From NCBI GenBank assembly GCA_017529865.1, contig JAFXNA010000014.1, positions 52,503 through 116,502 of the forward strand: DNA of 64,000 bases, written 5' to 3'. The position numbers were made by a program, and so were the translations under genes. The notes under the pieces were generated by a model. It worked only from the letters and a program-made list of their open reading frames with translations, was not told the origin of the DNA and searched no databases. This document shows, piece after piece, positions 1 to 7,983 of the stretch (positions are counted from its first letter, which is position 1; every line of letters begins with the position of its first letter). The stretch is from Bacteroidaceae bacterium (GTDB taxonomy: Bacteria; Bacteroidota; Bacteroidia; Bacteroidales; Bacteroidaceae).

Positions 1-50
1 TTTTACGATTTACTACTTACTTTTGTTATTATTTGTTTATTTACTATTTG

Positions 51-1235
51 TCATTCTTTAGCTGCAAGGCTTTTATAATACTCACAAGCTGCTAAGAGCC
101 ATGCTCCCGTACCAAATGGATGCTGCGATTTTGCATCTGCTATGCGGGTTGGATCAGGTTTCTCGCCTATGGGCTGCACATACCCTATTCCTCCGTCCGA
201 TTGGAGTGCGATTGTGGTGAGATACTTCCACGCCTTGTCTGTCACAGGCTTGAAATCTTTCACACTCAGCAGACCGTTGTTCATGCCCCACAACATTCCA
301 TAAGTGAAGAACGCTGTTCCGCTGGTCTCATATCCTGGTGCATCGGCCTCACAAAGCATCGAACGTGTCCAATAACCCTCTGGTTGCTGACACTCTGCTA
401 CCGCTTTGGCCAGTTGCTGGAATCGCTGCACGTAGAAGGGTCGGTATTTCGAGTCTTTAGGCAGGTCCTGCAACACCTTTGCCAGTCCGGCCAGCACCCA
501 TCCGTCACCTCGTGCCCAGAAGCTCTTTCCCTCGTTGCATGCCGTCTTCACTTTAGGCCACACATACTTGCCGTCCCTGTAATACAGATGTTGGTCTTTG
601 TCCCACAGCAAGTCGTCAGTCCACTTGAAACACTCGTACTGCTTGTCCAGCAATCGCTCGTTGTGCGTCACCGTATAGAGTTTCGAGAAGATGGGGAGTC
701 CCATGTAGAGAGCGTCCGACCACCACCAGTAATCTGCCTCCTTCGATTTCGCCTGATACATCATCACCTCGAGCGTGCGCTGCAGCCGTTCGGCCCGATG
801 TTCCAGCTTATACAAGTCGATATACACCTGAAAGCAAATCTGCCAGTCTGCAAAGAGTACATGGTTCATATCCTCACCATACGTAGCATACTCCCATTTC
901 GACTTATCCGTCTGAGTAGCTCCTTTCCAGTGATTATATTCCGCCCACGCGAGGGCATAATCCAGATACTCCTGTTTTCCTGTCAACTCATACACCGCCT
1001 GATTGCCTGTGAAATAGGCCGCATTGTCCCAAAATCCCCTGCACAGAGGGCTACGAGTTGCCTGCCAATGGTTGTTCACCCGCAAGATGGCATCTAAAAC
1101 CCCTCTCTTATCTCCCCCAAGGGGAGAAGATTCCCCTCCTTGGGAGGGGTTAGGGGAGGTCTGGCCATTGGCTATTTGACCATATGACGCACACACTGCA
1201 AAAAAAACTACAGCAAATAACAAATATTTTTTCAT
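51..1235 (-). CDS. GH105/GH88-type unsaturated glucuronyl/rhamnogalacturonyl hydrolase, secreted
   Basis: This 394-residue protein looks like a family 105 hydrolase of the YteR/YesR type, which removes the unsaturated sugar left at the end of pectin fragments by lyases. The N-terminus is a signal peptide (Lys-Lys, then a hydrophobic stretch ending near ASYGQ), so it acts in the periplasm or outside. Family features visible are WWSDALYMGLPIFSK in the middle and GDGWVLAGLAKVL further on, typical of the (alpha/alpha)6 barrel; the Asp of GDGW is near the active site in the family. Residues about 26-45 are odd: they are encoded by a GC-rich palindromic repeat (1099-1161) and spell SPNPSQGG-like peptide, so the linker after the signal peptide has been replaced or extended by a repeat. 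Substrate (rhamnogalacturonan versus other glycans) is not decided by the sequence. The rhamnose genes at 44-49 kb could use its product, but they are far away. Confidence 0.88.
   Translation of the reverse strand: MKKYLLFAVVFFAVCASYGQIANGQTSPNPSQGGESSPLGGDKRGVLDAILRVNNHWQATRSPLCRGFWDNAAYFTGNQAVYELTGKQEYLDYALAWAEYNHWKGATQTDKSKWEYATYGEDMNHVLFADWQICFQVYIDLYKLEHRAERLQRTLEVMMYQAKSKEADYWWWSDALYMGLPIFSKLYTVTHNERLLDKQYECFKWTDDLLWDKDQHLYYRDGKYVWPKVKTACNEGKSFWARGDGWVLAGLAKVLQDLPKDSKYRPFYVQRFQQLAKAVAECQQPEGYWTRSMLCEADAPGYETSGTAFFTYGMLWGMNNGLLSVKDFKPVTDKAWKYLTTIALQSDGGIGYVQPIGEKPDPTRIADAKSQHPFGTGAWLLAACEYYKSLAAKE
1099..1161. repeat. GC-rich palindromic repeat inside the GH105 gene
   Basis: The stretch contains CTCCCCCAAGGGGAG and CCCCTCCTTGGGAGGGG, two nested palindromes, joined by a short spacer and followed by TTAGGGGAGG. 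It is read in frame just after the signal peptide. The same vocabulary recurs at many other places in the window. Confidence 0.8.
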
Positions 1236-1389
1236 TACCTATAATTATTACATTTTATAATTTTTTCATTCTTACATTTTTAATTCATTTCCGGTGCGAA
1301 TTTACACATTATTTATTATATAGCCAAAAGTTGAGCCACTTTTATGCAAATAATCATGTGTTATGAATGATGAATTATAAATTATTTCC

Positions 1390-1397
1390 TACCTTTG
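1390..1397 (+). promoter_or_regulatory. -7 box TACCTTTG upstream of the thioesterase gene
   Basis: TACCTTTG matches the Bacteroidetes -7 consensus TAnnTTTG and lies 37 bases before the ATG at 1435. No clear -33 TTTG is seen at the expected distance, so the assignment rests on the -7 box and position. Confidence 0.5.
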
Positions 1398-1434
1398 CAA
1401 CCAATTTCATCAACTTTTGAACTTTCAACTTTAT

Positions 1435-1836
1435 ATGAGCATACAGGAGTTACTGAACCAGACCGACCGCTTCGCCGCCAGCGCAGGATGTAAGATAACC
1501 GAGGCGGACGAGCACCATGCCGTTGCTGAAATGACAGTAACAGCCAATCATCTCAATGGAGGCAACGTATGTCAGGGAGGAGCCCTGTTCACCCTTGCCG
1601 ACCTCGCCATCGCAGCCCTAATGAACTACAGCGGCCAACTCACCTTCGGCATCAGCAACAGCATCATGTATGTATCCAGCGCCCACGAAGGCGATCACCT
1701 CCGTGCCGAAGCCATCCACGTAGCCAACCACCATAAGATACCCTCCGTCGAAGTCCGGGTTACCAACCAAGCCGGTCAACTTATCTGTCACGTCACAGGT
1801 CTCGGATACAGGAAATCGGCAGCCATCAAAGCCTGA
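1435..1836 (+). CDS. PaaI-family hotdog acyl-CoA thioesterase
   Basis: A 133-residue hotdog-fold protein of the PaaI/YbgC-like thioesterase group, which hydrolyses acyl- or aryl-CoA esters in the cytoplasm. The core motif GGNVCQGGALFTLADLAIAALMN is characteristic: the central helix of the hotdog fold follows a GG-ALFTLAD signature, with Asp as the usual catalytic acid. Length fits the family. The start is taken at ATG 1435 (MSIQELLNQ); a TTG 18 bases upstream in the same frame would add six residues but lies nearer the -7 box. The gene stands alone between divergent GH105 and an unusual low-complexity spacer. The physiological acyl group cannot be told. Confidence 0.85.
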   Translation: MSIQELLNQTDRFAASAGCKITEADEHHAVAEMTVTANHLNGGNVCQGGALFTLADLAIAALMNYSGQLTFGISNSIMYVSSAHEGDHLRAEAIHVANHHKIPSVEVRVTNQAGQLICHVTGLGYRKSAAIKA

Positions 1837-1854
1837 ACGAAACCCTACGTTAAT

Positions 1855-2030
1855 GAGAAAGCATAGGGAAAACATAGAGAGGAACAAGAGGGAGACAAGA
1901 GGGAGACAAGAGAGGGGTATGAGAAACCTATGCGGTAACCTTGAGGTAAGTATGCGGTACATGCTCGGTATCTCTTCGGTACCATAGAGTTGACATAGAG
2001 TTGACTTAGAGTTGTCTTAGTGCTGTCCAT
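1855..2030. repeat. Intergenic low-complexity block of short tandem repeats
   Basis: The gap after the thioesterase gene is not ordinary spacer. It holds two GAGGGAGACAA units, two TATGCGGTA units, CTCGGTATC/TTCGGTACC, and three TAGAGTTGAC-like units in a row (1985-2012). No convincing protein is encoded; the short open frames on the minus strand run through the repeats and lack family features. The rest of the gap up to 2218 holds a weak GAGCC/GGCTC hairpin near 2098-2111 and nothing else recognised. Confidence 0.7.
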
Positions 2031-2194
2031 TACTTCTTCCTTGTGTTTTGGAGTTGGGAATGAGTGTCACATAGCAAAAAGTTTTAGGCGGCTTATGAGC
2101 CTTGTGGCTCCTTATATTTTCCTTATGCAAAGATACAACAAAAAACTGAACTGACAAAATAATGATTGGTGTTATTTGAGAAAAACGCATAATA

Positions 2195-2227
2195 TTTGCA
2201 CTAATTGCCGAATATTTGTAACTTTGC
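2195..2227 (+). promoter_or_regulatory. Promoter of the 2258 membrane-protein gene
   Basis: TTTG at 2195-2198 and TAACTTTG at 2219-2226 are separated by 20 bases, matching the Bacteroidetes -33/-7 arrangement. The start codon at 2258 is 31 bases downstream. Confidence 0.7.
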
Positions 2228-2257
2228 ATCACAAAATGGCAAAAAGAAGACGTTGAC

Positions 2258-2833
2258 ATGAAAAAAATCATAGAATTCTGGAACAGGATATACTATGCGG
2301 CATATAGCATTCACTTTGTTATCAGTTGCTACATCATCGACCCAATCATATATCCAATCGAGCGGGCGTTCTACTTCATTCTGAATTGCATTCCTGCTAT
2401 AAAAAGGCGTAATGAGAGAGAAGGAATCACGTTTGACTCTATTAAAGAAACAGCGCATAAGCAATACCACAACCCAGAAAGCGGCCACTTTATGTATTTT
2501 GTAAATGGTTTCTTCTCACTTGTGACGGCACTTCCTTTTCTACTATGTATCAGCATTCTGGAGTACTATCTGGGTGGAAGCATCAGAGAATGGTTTTTCA
2601 GTAATCTCGCACTAAATCTCATTTTGATTTGGGGTGGTGTCATGCTGTTACAATATTTATTTGCTTGGAAACACGACCGCTACCTCACCTATTTCGCAGC
2701 GTTCGAGAAGGAGGGCACGAGGAAAAGAGCCGTATGGACAATTGGCTTACTGATTGTGTTCGTTGCTATGCTTGTCTTAACAGTTTATATTTTCATCTGT
2801 GCCGAGAAGAAGCACGGATTCTGGCGTCCATAG
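2258..2833 (+). CDS. Conserved-looking membrane protein of unknown function
   Basis: I do not recognise this 191-residue protein. It has an amphipathic N-terminal part (about 1-50) rich in Tyr and Ile, a basic loop around residue 50 (KRRNERE), and three clear hydrophobic segments at about 88-110, 115-135 and 157-180, so it is most likely an inner-membrane protein with a short C-terminal tail ending KKHGFWRP. It has its own promoter and stands alone before the nucleotidyltransferase gene. No catalytic motif is visible. Being preceded by a good -33/-7 pair argues that it is a real gene. Confidence 0.75.
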   Translation: MKKIIEFWNRIYYAAYSIHFVISCYIIDPIIYPIERAFYFILNCIPAIKRRNEREGITFDSIKETAHKQYHNPESGHFMYFVNGFFSLVTALPFLLCISILEYYLGGSIREWFFSNLALNLILIWGGVMLLQYLFAWKHDRYLTYFAAFEKEGTRKRAVWTIGLLIVFVAMLVLTVYIFICAEKKHGFWRP

Positions 2834-2875
2834 CAACTTTTCGTCAGAAAATTTCTTCATGCAAAGTTTTTTTCA

Positions 2876-2883
2876 TACCTTTG
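2876..2883 (+). promoter_or_regulatory. -7 box TACCTTTG of the CCA-type nucleotidyltransferase gene
   Basis: TACCTTTG sits 19 bases before the ATG at 2903, giving a very short leader. The -33 position is poorly conserved. Confidence 0.55.
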
Positions 2884-2902
2884 CAGTTGCAATTGTACAG
2901 AT

Positions 2903-4402
2903 ATGAAATTACTGACGGATGAAGAGCTGAAGCAAGCACTCGACAAACATATATTTCATTTGATATCTGAGACGGCTGACGAACTCGGACTGGAGTGTTA
3001 TGTCATTGGGGGATATGTGAGGGATTTGTTCCTGGAAAGGCCAAGCAATGATATTGATGTGGTGGTTATAGGCTCGGGAATTTTACTTGCATCTGAGGTA
3101 CAGAAGAAATTGGGTAAGCGTGCCCACTTGTCTGTGTTCAAGAACTTTGGAACCGCGCAAATCAAGATTAGAGGAGAGAAAGGACAAGGGGAGATAGAAA
3201 TTGAGTTTGTGGGTGCCCGAAAGGAAAGTTATAGCCACGATTCGAGGAAGCCTGTGGTGGAAGACGGCACCATCGAAGATGACCAAAACCGCCGCGACTT
3301 CACCATCAACGCAATGGCGCTGTGTCTGAACAAAGACAGGTTTGGTGAGTTGGTCGACCCGTTCGACGGACTATATGACCTGGAGGACGGCATCATCGCC
3401 ACCCCGCTCGACCCAGACATCACGTTCAGCGACGATCCGCTACGCATGATGCGTTGCATACGCTTTGCTACCCAACTGAATTTCTACATCGAAGACGAGA
3501 CTTTCGATGCGTTAGAGCGCAACAAAGAGCGCATCAAAATCATATCGGGTGAGCGAATTGCAGAGGAACTGAACAAAATCATCCTCTCGCCTATTCCATC
3601 AAAGGGTTTCATCGACCTGGAACGCTGCGGACTGTTGGAAATCATCTTCCCTGAGCTATATGCGTTACAAGGCATAGAAACACGGAACGGGCGTGCCCAC
3701 AAGGACAATTTCTATCACACGTTAGAGGTGCTGGATAATGTGGCAAAGGCAACAGGAGTGACAGGAGTGGCAGGAGTGCAGGAGTACAGGAGTGCAGACG
3801 AGAGATGGCCGGACGAGAAGGATCGTGTGTTATGGTTGAGATGGGCTGCGTTGTTGCACGACATCGGGAAGCCAAAGAGCAAGAAGTGGGACAACACGCT
3901 AGGATGGACATTCCACAATCACAATTATATTGGGGAAAAGATGGTGCCGCAGATATTCCGAAGGATGAAGCTGCCAATGAATGAGAAGATGAAGTACGTG
4001 GAGAAACTCGTGGGCCTGCACATGCGACCGATTGCCATCGCTGATGATGAAGTGACTGACTCGGCTGTGCGACGCCTGCTGTTCGAAGCTGGGGACGATA
4101 TCGACGACCTGATGTTGCTTTGTAATGCAGATATCACCTCGAAGAACGAGGAGCGCAAACGTCAGTTCCGTAGGAACTTCGAACTGGTGGAGGAGAAACT
4201 GGTAGCCATCGAGGAGAAGGACCGCATCCGCAACATGAAGTTTGCTGTCGATGGGGAGGAAATCATGCAAATGTTCAACCTGCAGCCAAGTCGTGAGGTG
4301 GGCATCCTAAAGAATGCAATGAAGGAAGCCATCCTTGACGGGGTGATTCCGAATGAACATGATGCGTGTGTGGAGTTCTTAAATTCAATTCATAATTCAT
4401 AA
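2903..4402 (+). CDS. cca: CCA tRNA nucleotidyltransferase / poly(A) polymerase family with HD domain
   Basis: A 499-residue class II nucleotidyltransferase, most likely the CCA-adding enzyme that repairs tRNA 3' ends. The head domain has GGYVRD at about 37-42 and the metal-binding DIDVVV at about 50-55; the RRDFTINAMA motif follows, then the RNA-binding helices (DPLRMMRCIRFATQL, ERIAEEL). Behind these comes an HD domain, with LLHDIGKP and a second His in HNHNYIGE, as is usual in Bacteroidetes. Odd: between the fingers and the HD domain (about residues 285-303) there is an in-frame insert of GVTGVAGVQEYRSAD encoded by CAGGAGTG-type repeats, also found in the next gene. Family members can be either CCA-adding or polyadenylating; as no other candidate is in the window, CCA addition is the likelier reading. 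Confidence 0.9.
   Translation: MKLLTDEELKQALDKHIFHLISETADELGLECYVIGGYVRDLFLERPSNDIDVVVIGSGILLASEVQKKLGKRAHLSVFKNFGTAQIKIRGEKGQGEIEIEFVGARKESYSHDSRKPVVEDGTIEDDQNRRDFTINAMALCLNKDRFGELVDPFDGLYDLEDGIIATPLDPDITFSDDPLRMMRCIRFATQLNFYIEDETFDALERNKERIKIISGERIAEELNKIILSPIPSKGFIDLERCGLLEIIFPELYALQGIETRNGRAHKDNFYHTLEVLDNVAKATGVTGVAGVQEYRSADERWPDEKDRVLWLRWAALLHDIGKPKSKKWDNTLGWTFHNHNYIGEKMVPQIFRRMKLPMNEKMKYVEKLVGLHMRPIAIADDEVTDSAVRRLLFEAGDDIDDLMLLCNADITSKNEERKRQFRRNFELVEEKLVAIEEKDRIRNMKFAVDGEEIMQMFNLQPSREVGILKNAMKEAILDGVIPNEHDACVEFLNSIHNS
3752..3803. repeat. CAGGAGTG repeat inserted in the cca gene
   Basis: Five consecutive (A/G)CAGGAGT(G/A) units of about nine bases, closing with GCAGACGAGAG. It is read in frame, adding roughly 17 residues. 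A shorter copy lies in the following symporter gene at 5651-5693. Confidence 0.8.
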
Positions 4403-4419
4403 TGCATAATGCATAATTG
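4383..4419. repeat. AT-rich microrepeat (ATAATTCATAATGCATAATG type) between two genes
   Basis: The whole gap between cca and the symporter, including the cca stop codon, consists of CATAAT/GCATAAT units. Similar text occurs at 26531-26628 and 30971-31010. Confidence 0.7.
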
Positions 4420-5877
4420 ATGTTAATCGCTCTACTGATATATTTCGCTGTGTTGCTGATTGTTGCCCGTCTGAGTGGGAAGGGAGGCAATGATGCGTTT
4501 TTCAGGGCAGGGCGGAAATCACCTTGGGCGTTGGTGGCGTTTGGCATGATTGGTGCCTCGATTAGTGGGGTGACCTTCATTGGTGTGCCAGGATGGGTGA
4601 TGACGACAGATATGACCTATATTCAGATGTGTCTGGGCTTTATCGTAGGCTATATCATCGTGGCATTTGTGCTGCTTCCGCTTTACTACAAATTAGGTCT
4701 CACATCCATCTACACCTATCTACAACACCGATTAGGGAATACCAGTTACAAGACTGGCGCATGGTTCTTCATCCTCTCGAAACTCTTAGGCGCTGCTGCC
4801 AAGTTCTATGTAGTTGTGCAGATTCTACAAGTATGTGTAGCCGACCAGTATGGCATTCCATATGCTGTAACTGCTATCATCACGTTATTGTTTATATGGA
4901 TTTACACTCGAAGGAGTGGAATCCGCACATTGGTGTGGACGGATGTCTTGCAGACTTTTATCCTATTGTTGGCATTGATCATCATCTTGGTTCAAGTATG
5001 TGCGAAGCTCGATTTTACCTTCACGGATGCATGGACTGCCGTATGGAACGACCCTCATGCCAAGGTATTTGAATTCAGCGACTGGACATCGAAACAACAC
5101 TTCTGGAAGCAGTTCTTGAGCGGCGTGTTTGTGGTGATTGTGATGACAGGATTGGATCAAGACATGATGCAGAAGAATCTGACCTGTAAGAACCTACGGG
5201 CCGCCCAAAAGGACATGTGCAGCTATGGCGTGATGTTCGTGCCTGTCAATCTGCTGTTCCTGGCACTTGGCATTCTGCTTCTCATGCTCTACAGCCAAAT
5301 CGGAATGGAAATACCAGAAAAAGGAGACTCACTCTTGGCTAATATCGTTCTCTCGGGCACATTAGGCCAGACTGCTATGATTTGTTTTGGTATTGGGGTG
5401 GTAGCCAGTGCGTTTTCGAGTGCAGATTCATCGATGACGGCCATCACGACATCGATGTGTATCGATATCCTGCAAAAGGAACATGACGAGCGACTCCGCA
5501 AACGGGTTCACCTATTAGTGATGATTGCCTTCCTGCTTTGTTCCTTAGCATTCAATACGATAGGGAGTGGAAGTGTGATGGACTTGATTTATACGTTAGT
5601 AAGCTATACGTATGGGCCGCTATTGGGATTGTTTGCGTGGGGGATGATTAGAGGAGTGACAGGAGTGCAGGAGCAAAGGAGCGCAAACGATAGATTTGTG
5701 CCGTATATAGCAATTGCTGCGCCAGTGATTTGCTATATCATCGACTATACAACATTGAAGTATACAGGATATAAGTTCGGGTATGAGATGTTGCTGCTGA
5801 ACGGACTGCTGACCTTTATTGGTCTTTGGGCAGTTCGATGCGGAAAGTCGTGCCCTTCCCCACCTCAGAAGATTTGA
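4420..5877 (+). CDS. Sodium:solute symporter (SSS family)
   Basis: A 485-residue inner-membrane transporter of the solute:sodium symporter family. It starts MLIALLIYFAVLLIVARLSG and has about thirteen hydrophobic helices. Family features are the FFRAGRKSPW stretch after helix 1, GASISGVTFIGVPGW in helix 2 and VVASAFSSADSSMTAITTS in helix 8-9, which holds the usual sodium-site Ser/Thr. The start is ATG 4420; an adjacent TTG at 4417 is less likely. Two oddities: a CAGGAGTG repeat encodes GVTGVQEQRSANDR in the loop after helix 11, and the last ~20 residues (GKSCPSPPQKI end) are read through the 3' end of the opposite histidine kinase gene, so the tail may be recent. Substrate is unknown; sugars, amino acids or nucleosides are all possible. 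Confidence 0.87.
   Translation: MLIALLIYFAVLLIVARLSGKGGNDAFFRAGRKSPWALVAFGMIGASISGVTFIGVPGWVMTTDMTYIQMCLGFIVGYIIVAFVLLPLYYKLGLTSIYTYLQHRLGNTSYKTGAWFFILSKLLGAAAKFYVVVQILQVCVADQYGIPYAVTAIITLLFIWIYTRRSGIRTLVWTDVLQTFILLLALIIILVQVCAKLDFTFTDAWTAVWNDPHAKVFEFSDWTSKQHFWKQFLSGVFVVIVMTGLDQDMMQKNLTCKNLRAAQKDMCSYGVMFVPVNLLFLALGILLLMLYSQIGMEIPEKGDSLLANIVLSGTLGQTAMICFGIGVVASAFSSADSSMTAITTSMCIDILQKEHDERLRKRVHLLVMIAFLLCSLAFNTIGSGSVMDLIYTLVSYTYGPLLGLFAWGMIRGVTGVQEQRSANDRFVPYIAIAAPVICYIIDYTTLKYTGYKFGYEMLLLNGLLTFIGLWAVRCGKSCPSPPQKI
5651..5693. repeat. CAGGAGTG repeat inserted in the symporter gene
   Basis: Begins GGAGTGACAGGAGTGCAGGAG and ends GCGCAAACGA, aligning unit for unit with the repeat at 3752-3803. It is in frame and falls in a predicted loop. 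Confidence 0.8.
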
Positions 5878-6979
5878 CGAATATTTTGCCCTTATGATAT
5901 TCCTCCACAATACGTTTTGCCAACGAGAGACCTAATCCCCAACCACGAGCTTTCGTAGTGAAACCAGGTTTGAAAACCGACTTGAAATGGCTCTTCGGCA
6001 TACCCTTACCAGTATCTGTCACTTCAAGAACGATGCCATCACCCCAGTCTTGGAGGTAGAGGTCGATACGCCCGGTTCCATTCATGGCATCCACCGCATT
6101 CTTACACAGATTCTCCACAACCCACTCAAAGAGTGAAGCCACCATTTTCACCTCGATACGATGGTCGGGGAAATGGGTAGTGATGACCACCTTGCTCGAT
6201 GTGCGACGCTCCATATACTCCACGACACGAGAAAGCACCTCCTTGATGTCCACCTCCTTTGGCTCGGGTATAGAACCAATCTTTGAGAAACGCTCAGCGA
6301 TACGCTCCAAGCGTTTCACATCTTTCTCCATCTCAGGCAACATCTCATCGTCAGGATAAGTTTCGCGGAGCACCTCGGTCCAAGCCGTCAATGACGAGAT
6401 AGGCGTCCCCAACTGATGAGCCGTTTCCTTCGAAAGACCTACCCACACCTTGTTCTGCTCGGCTTTCATTGAAGCAAACAGGGCAAAGAGAGCAATCAGC
6501 ACGAAGATGACGACAACACCTAATTGTATATAGGGATAAACAGCCAAGCGCTTCAGCATCAACGACTCATCGTAGCATATTTCAATATAATCGTCAGCAT
6601 CGTCGAGGTTGATACGGATGGTTTGGTTCGCTTGTTTCATGGCTTGAGCCATCGATTTGATCTCAGGCAACGAGTCTTCATCAGCCTTGAATGCCTTTCC
6701 CAAATTACGCGAAGTCTGCACATCGCCCTCACGATCCAGCACCACCACAGGAATGGTATTATTACCATTCAGAACCTTCAGCACGAGGTTGATGTCTGTG
6801 TTTTCATCAGCCTGATTGAGCGAGCGCATCGCCTCAGCCCACACCTCCATTTTGTTGAGTTCCTCGCGCTTGAGGTCATCAATCAGGTATTTCGATGTCA
6901 GCAACGAAGCGATGGCAATAATGATTGCCACAATAATGAGCAACAACTTTACATTCTTGATGCGTTCAAACCACTTCAT
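5816..6979 (-). CDS. Sensor histidine kinase, membrane-bound, orphan
   Basis: A 387-residue histidine kinase. Helix 1 (about 10-30) and helix 2 (about 150-170) frame an extracytoplasmic sensing segment of about 115 residues without a recognisable domain. The phosphoacceptor is His188 in KETAHQLGTPIS, an H-box type common in Bacteroidetes. The ATP-binding part shows the N box NLCKNAVDAM, G1 DTGKGMP, the F box FKPGFTTK and G2 GWGLGLSLAKRI. No response regulator gene lies next to it, so its partner is elsewhere. Its last 62 bases overlap the end of the convergent symporter gene. It could sense something related to the transported solute, but this is only suggested by the neighbourhood. Confidence 0.9.
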   Translation of the reverse strand: MKWFERIKNVKLLLIIVAIIIAIASLLTSKYLIDDLKREELNKMEVWAEAMRSLNQADENTDINLVLKVLNGNNTIPVVVLDREGDVQTSRNLGKAFKADEDSLPEIKSMAQAMKQANQTIRINLDDADDYIEICYDESLMLKRLAVYPYIQLGVVVIFVLIALFALFASMKAEQNKVWVGLSKETAHQLGTPISSLTAWTEVLRETYPDDEMLPEMEKDVKRLERIAERFSKIGSIPEPKEVDIKEVLSRVVEYMERRTSSKVVITTHFPDHRIEVKMVASLFEWVVENLCKNAVDAMNGTGRIDLYLQDWGDGIVLEVTDTGKGMPKSHFKSVFKPGFTTKARGWGLGLSLAKRIVEEYHKGKIFVKSSEVGKGTTFRIELPKDQ

Positions 6980-7065
6980 GTTGATAAAAACGCAGAAAAT
7001 CTTAATTTATTGCGCACATTTTCACTTTTTTTAAGAAGGAGCGTATGGTATTCAGAAAAAAGTCG

Positions 7066-7073
7066 TAACTTTG
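7066..7073 (+). promoter_or_regulatory. -7 box TAACTTTG before the outer-membrane protein gene
   Basis: TAACTTTG lies 37 bases before the ATG at 7111. The matching -33 position is not well conserved. The divergent kinase gene starts at 6979, so this 130-base region must serve both strands. Confidence 0.6.
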
Positions 7074-7110
7074 CACCATCATTTCAACTATCATCTTAAA
7101 CAATTCACAA

Positions 7111-7839
7111 ATGAGAAAAGTATTAGCATCTATCGTATTGGCACTTCTCTTTGCTGCCAATGTATCGGCTCAGAGCGATTGGACGCTCAACACTCGTGCA
7201 TGGTCGACCAACTACTTCACAACACTTCTTTGGGATGCAATATCCATCACGACAAAGGAATTTGCTTTTGAAGACGATGATGATTGTTTAGCAGACAGAA
7301 TCATTCCTAATGCAGAACTGGTTTTCCCGTATGCTGCACAGAAAAAAGGATTCGGAGGTGTGACAGAAATATTCTGCCCTTACACCCATGCATTTAGCAA
7401 CCCATTCAAGAACCCAGGCGACTATGCCATCGGTATTGACGCATCTTGGAAACCAGGCTTCCTCGGAGCCTATGCAGGTGCCTACTTCAAGAGTCAGGAA
7501 GTCGTATTCAAGCAGTTCAATAACATTCGTGGTTATTATTTCCAGCCACGCTTAGGACTGATTGCCGGTAAGGGCGATGAACACGCAGTTGAACTGGGTG
7601 TATTCTATGACGTATTAACAGGAAGTGGAGGAAGAATGGCAGGACCGAAGAAAGACATGCTTCGTGGCGGTATCGGATTTGATATTGCTTATTCCATCAC
7701 TCCAGATGACGGAGAGCACAAATACTTGCTTCAGATTTCAACGCCTTTGCACAATTTCTTCTCAAAAGACGTTGAGAGAACACAAGGTTTTAAGCGCAGA
7801 GTCGGTTACATCATGTTTACCAGCAGAATCGCATTGTAA
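7111..7839 (+). CDS. Predicted outer-membrane beta-barrel protein, function unknown
   Basis: A 242-residue exported protein: a clear signal peptide (MRKVLASIVLALLFAANVSAQ) is followed by alternating hydrophobic/aromatic strands (ELGVFYDVLTG, GGIGFDIAYSIT, YIMFTSRIAL) and it ends in a short hydrophobic strand, as outer-membrane barrels do. No named family was recognised. It has its own promoter and a strong terminator directly after, so it is a single-gene transcript. An acidic patch FEDDDDC near residue 50 is notable. Its neighbours are ribosomal and protease genes with no evident link. Confidence 0.72.
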   Translation: MRKVLASIVLALLFAANVSAQSDWTLNTRAWSTNYFTTLLWDAISITTKEFAFEDDDDCLADRIIPNAELVFPYAAQKKGFGGVTEIFCPYTHAFSNPFKNPGDYAIGIDASWKPGFLGAYAGAYFKSQEVVFKQFNNIRGYYFQPRLGLIAGKGDEHAVELGVFYDVLTGSGGRMAGPKKDMLRGGIGFDIAYSITPDDGEHKYLLQISTPLHNFFSKDVERTQGFKRRVGYIMFTSRIAL

Positions 7840-7869
7840 CGAAACGAAAAAGCATCGATAATTCAACAA

Positions 7870-7907
7870 ACAGGGGACTTTTTCCAAAGTTCCCTGTCTT
7901 TTTTTAC
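7870..7907 (+). terminator. Rho-independent terminator after the outer-membrane protein gene
   Basis: ACAGGGGACTTT and AAAGTTCCCTGT pair around a TTCC loop with one mismatch, and are followed by CTTTTTTT. Confidence 0.85.
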
Positions 7908-7934
7908 CTCTTCACAAAAATAAATTCTTATTTA

Positions 7935-7966
7935 TTTTGTGCATCACAATAAAATTGCTATCTTTG
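7935..7966 (+). promoter_or_regulatory. Promoter of rsfS-ftsH-cdsA region
   Basis: TTTTG at 7935-7939 and TATCTTTG at 7959-7966 are spaced by 19 bases, a good Bacteroidetes promoter. The rsfS ATG follows at 7984. Confidence 0.7.
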
Positions 7967-7983
7967 TCGCAAAATTACAAAGA

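Noticed and set aside
120..1097. A long open frame on the plus strand opposite the GH105 gene
   Set aside because: It has no family features, is rich in Cys/His/Leu as expected for antisense reading, and the opposite strand encodes a clear enzyme with signal peptide.
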